Position numbers and translations under genes: made by a program | Part shown: piece by piece, positions 25,518 through 35,561 of the stretch | Layout: each line of letters opens with the position of its first letter | Numbering within the stretch: the stretch's first letter is position 1 | Assembly: GCA_009602725.1 (NCBI GenBank) | Contig: WELB01000027.1 | Coordinates: forward strand, 59,683 to 112,279 | Direction of reading: 5' to 3' | Length of the DNA stretch: 52,597 bases | From: Spirogloea muscicola | Lineage: Eukaryota; Streptophyta; Zygnematophyceae; Spirogloeales; Spirogloeaceae | The notes under the pieces: generated by a model | What the model was told of the DNA's origin: nothing | The model's input: only the letters and a program-made list of their open reading frames with translations | Databases searched by the model: none

Positions 25518-25760
25518 GGGCTGGGAGAAGCCAGCCCGGAAAGAACACGCTTCCAAATTGACTGGTGAAAACAAGAAGTGGTTCTGCCGATAGTGGCAAG
25601 GGCTTTGAAAAGGCAGCCCGAAAAGAATTGACGAGGTTCGAAGGGGCCAAACTAAGAAGGGGCCAGAGGCGCTAGCTCGTAACTAGGGTAGGATGAATCA
25701 CTCAATAATAACGAGTGAGAAGCCTCAAATCCGACAGACTAGCTGGCGGAAAACAATCCC
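25518..25760 (-). mobile_element. Two hairpins and a LINE-like 3' end
   Basis: Minus strand about 25700-25760 reads ASLSDLRLLTRYY-stop. The hairpin at 25600-25619 (mismatched stem) lies about 85-90 nt downstream, and a further hairpin GGGCTGG...CCAGCCC at 25518-25537 belongs to a neighbouring fragment. Confidence 0.7.
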
Positions 25761-25874
25761 CTGACAAAAAGCCCCCTGGTGGAAAGCCTAAGCCCGGAAA
25801 GAATTGACAAGGTTCGAAGGGGCCAAAGTACGAGGGGGTCATAAGCGCTATCTCATAACTGGGGAAGGATGAAC

Positions 25875-26058
25875 CACTCACTAACTACGAGTGAGGAGCC
25901 TCAACTCCGACAGACTAGCTGCCGGAAAACAATCCCCCAAAGCCTCTATGGGCGAGCAATTTTTCCTGACGAAAGCCAGAGGCTGGAGCACGGCCAGCAC
26001 ACAGGTGCCAGGCGTGGGCCATGGACCGTTGTAGATAGGGGGCTGGAAAAGCCAGCCC
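25875..26058 (-). mobile_element. LINE-like 3' end interrupted by a hairpin fragment
   Basis: The minus strand encodes RSMAHAWHLCAGRAPASGFR and then ASLSELRLLTRS. At 26040-26058 a GGGCTGG...CCAGCCC hairpin has landed just upstream, within what should be the coding part. Confidence 0.65.
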
Positions 26059-26127
26059 AAAAGGACTAACAAGGCCGGGAGGCAAATAACATAGCGTTCT
26101 CCATGACTTTTTTGAAAGTGGGGGCTC

Positions 26128-26165
26128 AATATATCTCCTAGTCAGCATGTGTAGATCAAAGTAAG
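26128..26165 (-). mobile_element. LINE-like tail
   Basis: The minus strand reads YFDLHMLTRRY, the usual C-terminal signature, with its stop codon changed. Confidence 0.5.
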
Positions 26166-26169
26166 TAGA

Positions 26170-26377
26170 GCTCGTGGGTCCCGGGCCCACGAGCGCCTTG
26201 TACCGGGCGGGGGCACAGGAGCCACGAGGGCCCCCCTGGTGCGGGCCCTGGTGCGGGCCCGCTGGGCCCCGCGGCGCTCCCAGGCAAGCCTCGCCGACGG
26301 GGTAGGTCCTGGTAGGTAGCTCCTCGTGTCCTCCTAAAATTTTTTTTTNGGCGGCGGCGCCGGCGGCGGCGGCCACC
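26170..26377 (+). promoter_or_regulatory. UBC13 upstream region with 9-bp palindrome
   Basis: GCTCGTGGG (26170-26178) and CCCACGAGC (26186-26194) form a perfect 9-bp stem around TCCCGGG. Further on there are two copies of TGGTGCGGGCCC. A T9 run, a single N (26349) and GGC triplets directly precede the ATG. A promoter role is inferred only from position. Confidence 0.4.
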
Positions 26378-28077
26378 ATGTCCGCGGCCTCGGCGAACAC
26401 GAGCCTGCCGCGGCGGATCATCAAGGTGCGGCCCCGCCTTGACGACGGCCCCTCGGCAACCTCCCGCCGCCCCGGCCCTCGCTCGGAGCTCAGGTTGGCC
26501 ACGTCGCTGACGCGCCGCGGCGCTGCGCCGTCGCCGTTGCCGCTTGCGCTGCCCGGCTGCAGGAGACGCAGCGGCTGCTCACGGAGCCAGGTGCGGTTGC
26601 CGGCGACACAGCCTCCCCTTCTAATCATTGTTCAATTTCCCGTTACATCTGCGGCGCGACGAGCCGAGCCAATTGCTTCGGCCATGGCGCGGTCGCCTCC
26701 GCTGGAGGCAAAGCCCCATCCCGTGGCCTCCACCATCGGCGTCGCTTACGGTTCCCGCCCCTGCCTGTCGCCGATGCAGCGCCGGGCATCAGCGCGTCGC
26801 CGTCGGAGGAGAACCTCCGCTACTTCAACGTCATGATCCTCGGGCCGGAGCAGTCGCCCTATCAAGGTCCTCACCATCCGTCCTGGCATCGCGACCAGCA
26901 ACTCCCGGCAGTCTGTGGTCGCGATGCAGTGCTTGCATTGGCTCACTGGACAGAAAGCCGGGTTGATGAAACCCTCCTCGTCACGTCACCCTCTGGACCC
27001 CCGTCAGCATGGCTTGGTCCAGTGTACGGGGTGAGTTGACGAGCGAGCGAAGTTAGCAGCTCAATCGGCGCGTGTCCTGGGGGGCATGACAGGTGGGGTG
27101 TTTAGGCTCGAGTTGTTCCTGCCCGAGGAGTACCCCATGGCAGCGCCCAAGGTGAGGCCTGCTTGCTTTCATGTCAAACATTGCTTGCTGGGGAGGACAC
27201 CGGGGACAAGGCAGTCAATGCACATCAGTGTTAATGTTGAGCTTGATTCCTTGGTACAATTGTCAAGTTACTTCAGTGCTTCTAGCTTTAGCCTGTCCAG
27301 TGCTGTGCCCAGCAGCTGTACTCCGGTCGCCAAGCCCTGGGTCTCTGAGCCTGGCGCTCTCTTGCAAGCCAGGTGCGCTTCTTGACGAAGATCTACCACC
27401 CAAACATCGACAAGGTGTGTCATAGCCACGCTACTGGCATACTCACGCGGTGCAAATGCTCTCCTCTGTGCGAGATTTCTGGCTCACTATTCTCACAGAG
27501 GTCTGCTTGGGGCATGCCTGTCAGCTGGGGCGAATTTGCTTGGACATTTTGAAGGACAAGTGGAGTCCAGCGCTGCAGATACGGACTGTCCTCCTCAGGT
27601 ATTACTGGAGGCTGGAACCTTTACCTCAGCTTGCAGCTCCATGCCTATAGCTCTTTGCCTTCTTGCCACTGGCCAGCTGCGGTTGGGCTTCTTGTGCTGC
27701 GCCAATTATATCCGCACGCCAGGATGAGCTTGAGCTCCATGTCGTCAGCAGCACTGATTGACTACTAGAGCATTTAATATGTGCAGCATCCAGGCCCTTC
27801 TGAGTGCGCCAAATCCAGACGACCCGCTGGCGGATAACATAGCCAAGCACTGGAAGACCAACGAGCCCGAAGCTGTGGCCACAGGTGACCCACCATTTGC
27901 TTCCAATGTGACAATTGAGACAGGCAGTCTGAATGTCGCCTCCCGGAAGGGCCGGGATACTGCCTCCAAGCCATCGCATCAGTATGCACTGCTCTCGGTC
28001 ACGGCCATCTGACACTTGGCCCCCGTCTTTCTGTGCCAGCGCGGGAGTGGACTCACTTATACGCGACGGGGGCCTAG
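26378..28077 (+). CDS. UBC13: Ubiquitin-conjugating enzyme E2, UBC13/UBE2N type
   Basis: The E2 that, with an inactive Uev partner, builds Lys63-linked ubiquitin chains in DNA-damage tolerance and signalling. Eight deduced exons: 26378-26425, 26563-26590, 26780-26866, 27093-27151, 27373-27414, 27525-27598, 27787-27884 and 28040-28077. Phases agree and give 157 residues (human 152). Motifs run without a break: [99 protein letters not shown] and [10 protein letters not shown]-stop. The active-site Cys is residue 93, equal to human Cys87 after allowing for a six-residue longer N-terminus. [13 protein letters not shown] is diagnostic of UBC13 within the E2 family. Exons as short as 28 bp are typical of this intron-rich genome. 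Nothing appears broken. Confidence 0.97.
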
Positions 28078-29076
28078 TTGGCCTCACTCGCTCCGCCACC
28101 CACTTCTCCATTGCTCCGAAGCTAAAGCTGGCAGTCAATGGCTTGGCTTGCTAGGGTAGCCACAAGGAAGTTGGCAGGTTGTGAGGTGGATTCTGGGGGC
28201 AGCCCGAGGAGTGGCGGTGCTTATGGTGGACATCATGCAAAATGATGCCCATCGGGATGATGCTGCTGCAAGGGCGCAGATGCGGTCTTGCAGCGGGCGT
28301 CTGCTTCGACCAGACCAAGTGGTAGTCTGCGTAGGGCAAAATTGGCCAGCTCGCGAGTAGGCAGGCGTTGGATTAGGACTAGGAGATTGGCGTTGTTATC
28401 GCAGTGTCACCTTCATGGTTCGAAGCTGCCGATGAGGGGCTCTGATTGCACCTCTAGCTACAGATTGGCCAGCGGAGACGTTCATCATCATCGCGGCCAG
28501 CTACGCCCAAAGAAGGACAGACCATCTGCTGTAGCAGCTCACACAGCGAGCATACAACCAGAAGCACTGGTCCATGCAATGACGGGAAAGCAACATGCGC
28601 ACTGCACCACTTGGATCGACTGCCCGCAGGTAGTCTTTGAACAATTGAAAGCCAGTTGTGGACGAAGCTGTCATTGGCGCTGTTTCTTCATCGGCAGCCT
28701 CAACCATCCGCACACTGCATATGCTCAGGCTAGTCGGCTGGTCAGAGTGGCAGTGGCCTCGGTCATCATTGCCATCAGTGCCATCGTCAAGTCATGCCTG
28801 ACTGAAGCCGAGTATGAGGCTGTGGTGGCGTGCACGGTGGGGCAATCTGCAAATGGGCCGCCGGGGCCGTCAGTCATTGCAGCCAGTGGTCATTCGTTCA
28901 TCACGGGCTTGTTCTCGCTCGCCTTGGGCTTATCCTGCTTCGGCCGGTCCTCACCCTGCTTCTTGCTGCGCGCGCCAAGCGCATGCCGACACAAGGGCTT
29001 CAGAAGCGCGCTGCAGCTGCCTGGGCACAGCGCAACCTCGCCACGATTCTCGGAAGGCACGAGCCGAGAGATGCGA

Positions 29077-29107
<31 letters not shown>

Positions 29108-29128
29108 AGAGGGAGGAGGGGCGCGCAC
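28078..29128. other. No confidently recognised gene
   Basis: The UBC13 3' UTR lies at the left end. A plus-frame peptide SCLTEAEYEAVVACTV near 28797 faintly recalls the copia RNase H end (TEAEY), but nothing around it supports this. Confidence 0.35.
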
Positions 29129-29199
29129 CCCTTGTCGCCGCCAGCGCCCTTCTGGCTGAGGAACGAGCGGAAGAGGCTCGAGGTCACGTCGTAGATCAT
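29129..29199 (-). CDS. Possible first exon of a small unidentified gene
   Basis: The minus strand starts ATG ATC TAC GAC and reads MIYDVTSSLFRSFLSQKGAG followed by GDKG, up to a possible donor (GG|GTGCGCGC) at 29128. It has natural protein composition, unlike the surrounding GGC repeat, and lies where a gene divergent from the phosphorylase would start. I do not recognise the family and could not find its later exons. Confidence 0.35.
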
Positions 29200-29259
29200 G
29201 CTGGCGGCGGCGCAGCGGCGCCGGCGGGCGGCGGCTGCGGTGGTGGCGGCGGCGGCGGC

Positions 29260-29664
29260 NNNNNNNNNNNNNNNNNNNNNNNNNNNNNNNNNNNNNNNNN
29301 NNNNNNNNNNNNNNNNNNNNNNNNNNNNNNNNNNNNNNNNNNNNNNNNNNNNNNNNNNNNNNNNNNNNNNNNNNNNNNNNNNNNNNNNNNNNNNNNNNNN
29401 NNNNNNNNNNNNNNNNNNNNNNNNNNNNNNNNNNNNNNNNNNNNNNNNNNNNNNNNNNNNNNNNNNNNNNNNNNNNNNNNNNNNNNNNNNNNNNNNNNNN
29501 NNNNNNNNNNNNNNNNNNNNNNNNNNNNNNNNNNNNNNNNNNNNNNNNNNNNNNNNNNNNNNNNNNNNNNNNNNNNNNNNNNNNNNNNNNNNNNNNNNNN
29601 NNNNNNNNNNNNNNNNNNNNNNNNNNNNNNNNNNNNNNNNNNNNNNNNNNNNNNNNNNNNNNNN
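29260..29664. other. Assembly gap (405 N)
   Basis: Flanked on the left by GGC/GCG triplets. It hides the first exon(s) and promoter of the phosphorylase gene. Confidence 0.99.
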
Positions 29665-32600
29665 CGGCCATCGCCCGGCGGGCGCAGCTGGAGCTGGCGG
29701 GCGGCCTCGACCGCGGCGAACTCCCGCCGCCCGTCTTCGATGCCGCCGCCGCCACGCTGCGCGACCGCCTCGTCGAGCGCCTGCGCGCCACCGAGGACCT
29801 CTGCCGCGCCGCGGTCCGCCCTTGCCTCCGCCGCTGCCGCCGCCGCTGCCGCAGCCGCCGCCGTGCTTCGCTGGGGCTGGCGCTCACCGCGCGGCGGCGG
29901 GGGCGCAGGACGCGAAGCTGGTGCACTACCTGTCGCTGGAGTTCCTGATCGGCCGCTCGCTGCAGAACGCCGTGCACAACCTCGCGCTCCAGGTGAGCGC
30001 GCCCCTGCGTCGCCGCTGCGATCGCCCGGCGGGAGGCTCGCGAGCTCCACAGCCTGAGGCGCGGCATGGCGGCTGCCAGGACGAGTACGCCGAGGCGCTG
30101 CGCAAGCTGGGCTACAGGCTCGAGGACGTGGTGCGTTGCTGCCGCTCGCTTGGCTTTGGGTTTACGAATAGGATGACGAAACCCAGCATCAAAGCTAGTA
30201 GAGCAATTACTCCAGCATTAGCAAAACCCATCGTGGCGAAGTATGCCACTCGGCAGGCTGCTGGTAATGTGCAGCTCGCAATTGAGCTAAATGCCGCTGA
30301 CTGGCTTTGCAACGGCGGCGGCGTCGGCGCCCATTTCGGTCTCCCGCCTCTGCCTTGCCCGTCGTACGAGTGCAGGCCGCGGAGGAGCGGGACCCCGCTC
30401 TGGGCAACGGCGGCCTCGGCCGGCTCGCCTCGTGCTTCCTGGACTCGCTCGCCACGCTCAACTACCCCGCCCGCGGGTCAGCCCGGCTCTGCTCTTATCA
30501 GGACTTGATAAGAATCAAGAGGAATATCGAGAGGATTGCAACTGATACTGTCTTAAGAGCGGCTGTAAAGGCCAGCCAGGCAGCGGCCTTCGTCGGTAGA
30601 GTCAGCTGCGGCAACCGCGGCCGGCTCGTTGCAGCTCCTGCCGTGTTGCGGTGACAGGTACGGCATCCGGTACCGGTACGGCATGTTCGAGCAGCGCATC
30701 GAGGGCGGGCGCCAGGTCGAGCGGCCCGACTGCTGGCTGCGCGACGACGGCACCTCCGCCTGGGAGATCCGCCGGCCGCACCTCCGCTTCCCGGTGCGCT
30801 TCTACGGCCACGTCGTGACCACGCGCGACGCCGACGGCGGGCGCGTGCGCTCCTGCTGGGAGGGCGGCGAGGTCGTCATGGCCGTGGCCTACGACACGCC
30901 CATCCCGGGATTTCGCACGCTCAACACCGTCTGCATGCGCCTCTGGAGCAGGTGAGGCCTCGTTGTGTGCTCGACGCAACGTAGTGGCGCAGCTGCGAGC
31001 AGTGCTTGGTACGGCAATTGCACGGCCATCGTGTCGAAGAAGTTCTTGACGGCCTCGTTGCTCTATCGGCTTCGCTGCCTGCAACATGGAGGAGCTGCCA
31101 GCCGGCCGTGCGAGGAGTTTGACCTGGGCAGCTTCAACGAGGGCCGGCATCTGAGTGCGGTGGAGGCCCGGGCGCGTGCCGAGGCTATCAGCAGTGTGCT
31201 CTACCCGAGCGACACGAGCGACGCCGGCAAAGAGCTGCGGCTCAAGCAGCAGTTCTTCTTCGTGTCCGCCACTCTGCAGGTGACATGTGCAGTACTTGAC
31301 TTGCCAGCTTGACTGACTGCTAAATCCACGGTTCATTGTCGCAACTTGCTGGACTTCCGAAGGTCACTGAGGCTCTGTGTAGCTGCCTGCTGAGCGAAAG
31401 TACCTGCCTGCCGCGCCCGCTGCTCCGTGGCACTCGACCAGGACATTCTGGCGACATACCGCCGCACTGGGCGGCCTCTGTCGGAGCTGTACACCAAGGT
31501 GGCTGTGCAGCTCAACGACACGCACCCCAGCATCGCCATCCCCGAGCTCATGCGCCTGCTGCTGGACCAGGAGGTGCCTTCGCAAACCCAGATGAAAGTC
31601 AATGTCCTGATCAGCTCCACATGTTGTGTTGCTCTGCATGACGTATTCTATTGGGCACGCTGCACGCTCAAGCAAGCCGCAACGGCCTGCCCGACTGCAC
31701 AGCAAGCACACTCGGTCTCTGAGCGCCTGTAACGCACCTGGAAGCATGCGGTTGCGGTTCTTGCTTTCGCAGGGCATGGAGTGGGCGGATGCATGGGAAA
31801 CGACGGTGCGGACGTTCTCGTACACGAACCACACCATTCTGCCAGAGTCGCTCGAGCGCTGGCCGGTGCCGCTGCTCCAGGCCCTCCTGCCTCGGCACAT
31901 GGAGATCATATACGAGATCAATCACCGGCACCTGCAGGTGCAGAAGTGACTTGAAAAGCGTGCATGCAGCGACCTTCACTACCCAGACTTTGACCCGTAA
32001 TTAGCAGAATGATTCTGTGATCTCCACGGTATGTTGTTCTGATCGTTGTGGCAGCTGGGAAGCAGGGCGTGGAGGCACGGTGGAAGGACGACACGGCACG
32101 GCTGAGCCGCATGAGCATCATTGAGGAGAGCTGCCCGAAGATGGTGCGCATGGCCGTGCTGGCGACTGTGGGCTCGCACACCGTCAATGGCGTGGCGGAG
32201 ATCCACACCTCGCTCGTGCGCTCGCGCCTCTTCCCCGAGTTTGTCGAGCTCAACAGCCACAAGTTCCAGAACAAGACCAATGGCGTGAACCACCGCCGCT
32301 GGATGCTCATCGCCAATCCTGCCCTCTGCAAGGTCTGCCTCCTCAACAACAGCTGGTGCAATCTGGCCAACAGTACTTAGACGTGCACCTTAATGTTCCG
32401 GGAAGCCATATCCCTTCTATGTTCAGCATCAGCTTCTCAAAATCGACATGTGGTCAGTGCTGGGTTGTCACAATCGTGCTCCACTCTGAAACATGGTTGG
32501 CTGCGACGTTGCAGGTCATCACGCGGTGGCTGGGCACGGACGCATGGCTGTTAAACCTCAACTACCTGCAGGTACCCTGACCATCTTCTCGCCGTGCTCA

Positions 32601-34964
32601 TTATGAGCAGCACCTTGCACTTGCCTGCCTTGCCAATCAAGCTCGGGCTTGCTCAAGCTCAGATTATCGTGCAGCGGATTCCCAAAGGATCTGCCATGGG
32701 TGCCTAGAGATTCACACTCAAGTGGATCACTTCCTGTGTACCACCCACAAGCCAGGGCCTCAAGGAGCATAGCGAGGATGTGGAGCGGCAGCAGGAGTGG
32801 CGGGCCGCCAAGCAGGCCAACAAGCAACGCTTGGCTGCCTTCATTCAGAAGACCACAGGCTTGCGGGTAATATGAATAATCTAGAACAAGATATGTGTTG
32901 GTGGCCGTGTATCACGCTTCTTGTAGGTGGATGTGCCGCCTGCGGCATTGCGAGGCAGGTCTATGCCCGCCTCCCGCAGTACTGCCTCTTATTCAAGTGA
33001 GAGTAATCAATGACAGCTCGGTGTGTGGGCATCTGCAGGTGGACAAAGATGCACTCTTTGACATACAAGTCAAGCGGATCCACGAGTACAAGCGGCAGCT
33101 GCTCAACATCCTCGGCCTTATCCACCGATACAATCATATCAAGGTGATGGCACGCGTGCACCGAATTGTCTTGATGCCGCGAGCATCGGTATTCGCCGCA
33201 TGTAGGCCCCCAAGCTTTGCTGTCTAACATGTGAAAAGTGGGCGACAGTCGTGCACGTGGGAGGAGAGGTCGCACATGGTTGCACGCGTGGCCGTCTTTG
33301 CTGGCAAAGCAGCGGCGTCCTACCAGCTTGCCAAGTGCATCATCCACCTGATAAACTGGTGCTCTTTCATCACTATCTCCTGTGTGCCGCACTTGCATCT
33401 GCACCATGCTCATGCTGTTAGCAGCCCTGGACGGTACATCGTGGACGTGGACCTTACAAGCAGCAGATCTTGCCACCTGTATACCTCTGCTTGCAGCGTG
33501 GCAGCAACGGTTAACAATGATCCGGACGTTGGAGACATCCTCAAGATCGTCTTCCTGCCAAACTACAATGTGTCCCTTGCAGAGGTCCAACATGCTCTGT
33601 GCCCTTCATTGGTTTTCCATTGCCATTGTGTACTCCTCTCCAGGATAATATATAGTTCTAGCTCCCCAATTAGGACTTCACTCACCTGCAAACCTCACAA
33701 GCAAGCAGACCCACAGCCTGCACTAAGAGTCTGCACTGATGAACTTGTCTCTGCAGGTCATCATACCTGCCAATGACATCTCACAGCACATCAGCACGGC
33801 AGGCATGGAGGCCAGTGGCACCTCCAACATGAAGTTTGTAATGAATGGCGGGCTTGTCGTAGGCACCATGGATGGCGCCAACATTGAGATTGCTGACGCG
33901 ATTGGCCGCGAGAACATGTTCATCTTCGGTGCAACCGCGGAGGAGACAGACCTTCTGCGCGATGCCCTCAAGTACCGCCACCTTATGCTGGACGACCGCC
34001 TTTCTCAGGCAAGCACACAATGACTCTCTTACTAGCAGATTAGCATATTTCTAAGTTGCGATGAGCATACATAGACCTGGGCACACTCACCTTGCCAGTT
34101 AAGGAGCTCGCAGCAGTGCCCCAATATCCCAGTCAAGAGCTTGCTTGGTTGTGCAGGTCTTCCACACACTTGAGGTGGGCACATTCGGGCCATATGACGA
34201 CTTCCGACCGGTGCTGGATCCCCTCCGGCAAGGCCACGACAACTACCTCATCAGCCACGATTGGCCATCTTACCTTGATGCCCAGGTACCCAATGGCTCG
34301 ACGGCGACTATGCTAAACCCCGTGTTCACCTGACATACTTTGGCTGCGTGCTTCTTGGAATAAGGACTAAAGACGTCAACATCTTCGGCAGGCCCTTCTC
34401 ATGTTGCTATTATTGCAGCCAACCATTAAGGAAGGCTCCTCCAGCTAATGTTTGGGATGACTGTAGATTTTGACTTCGACTTTGCAGCACTCAGTGGACC
34501 AGATCTTCTCCGACCCTTTTGACTGGACGCGCCGCTGCATTGTAAGCGCCAACTTGCAGATCACGGTGGCAGTTTCATAGATCTGCCAATCCATGCTCTC
34601 ATCAGGGCCCACATTGATTTTGGGCTTCTGTTATATGCACAGGTTGCTTGCGATTGACTCAGCAATGTGTCTACAAGGGCCTCATCATCATCCTTGTGTG
34701 TGGTTGCTGTCTGCTCTTGGCAGGCGAGCACGGCATTGATGGGGCAGTTCAGCAGCGACCGCACCGTCCAGGAGTATGCGCAGGACATCTGGCGCCTCAA
34801 GGTAAAGGCAGCTGGAGGAATGTGGCTTGTCCTTTGGGTTGCAACTGCAGGTGTATGAGGCTCTCACTGACATGTGAGGTGCTTACATGTGAGGGGCTTA
34901 CACTGAGAAATTTTCTGCTGCATGGTCTGGCACGCAGGCATTGCCAATGAAGCCGAGCAAGTGA
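29665..34964 (+). CDS. Alpha-glucan (starch/glycogen) phosphorylase, 5' end in gap
   Basis: Releases glucose-1-phosphate from alpha-1,4-glucans (EC 2.4.1.1), PLP-dependent. Deduced exons: 29665-29813, 29909-29992, 30080-30130, 30376-30476, 30658-30951, 31102-31279, 31442-31573, 31773-31937, 32066-32332, 32515-32571, 32756-32866, 33039-33143, 33249-33358, 33497-33584, 33757-34008, 34157-34285, 34488-34541, 34724-34801, then a last exon at 34938-34964 or 34851-34877. About 808 residues are visible. Motifs in order: [110 protein letters not shown] and [14 protein letters not shown], whose Lys is the PLP-binding residue. The intron after 34008 has a GC donor (CAG|GCAAGC). The loop usually written GGKA is AGKA here. 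Plastid or cytosolic location cannot be told because the N-terminus is missing. Confidence 0.95.
30561..30577. repeat. Short hairpin remnant in a phosphorylase intron
   Basis: GGCTGTAAAGGCCAGCC, the short-stem variant of the group A hairpin, in the intron 30477-30657. Confidence 0.5.
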
Positions 34965-35561
34965 CACACACTGTACATACAGAGACGTAGAATCCTGGCG
35001 GCGTTGCGAGGGGCTGCCACTGGCAGGCAGATGGGCACAGCTGAGAGTGTGCTGGAAGGGGTGGCGCTATCCGCTTACTTGGTGCCCGCCATCTACTCAT
35101 CAGGCCCAGGAGCTGCACCGCACTCGGCGCTGGTGAAGGGTGGCGGCAGCTCGCACGTCGCATGTGTGATTGGTAGTAATCTTAACTGTTAGGGAGGTAG
35201 TTCATGGGTAGCAAAGGGGATTCAATTTACCAGGGTGTGTTAAGAAAAAGCTGGTGGAGGTAGTTGCAGGTGCAGTGTTGTGTGGTTGTGTGTGCATCGT
35301 TCATCACGGTGGTCGATGTACGGTTCTTGCCTTGCAGAAACGCTCGCTTGGAGCCTCAGATCGCAGCAACATGTGTGCCTCGCATCCAAGTTTGTCAATC
35401 CTCTTCTACTGCACACGCTGGCCGGCTCGTCGAACATGTGCTTACTTACCCCCTTACCGGAGTCAGTCCACGTACATGAGATTACCAAGACAGCATCAGA
35501 AGTTTCAACCAAAGACCTGGTTCGGCCAAAGACCAGGCGGGAGGCAGGTGGAGCACCAGTA
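34965..35561. other. Convergent 3' region, no gene recognised
   Basis: It lies between the phosphorylase and the minus-strand peptidoglycan-binding-like gene and probably holds both 3' UTRs. The 60-codon plus frame at 35004-35192 has no recognised motif. Confidence 0.4.

Noticed and set aside
28680-28870. Copia-type RNase H fragment (LTEAEYEAVV)
   Set aside because: Only about ten residues match, with none of the surrounding RT/RNase H motifs in any frame.
29000-30508. Long frames across 29260-29664
   Set aside because: Same reason: N gap plus GGC repeat. The phosphorylase exon was taken only from 29665 onward.
32930-32970. Extra phosphorylase exon encoding [10 protein letters not shown]
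   Set aside because: It would leave a two-base phase offset before the next conserved exon ([20 protein letters not shown]) and has no counterpart in the family.
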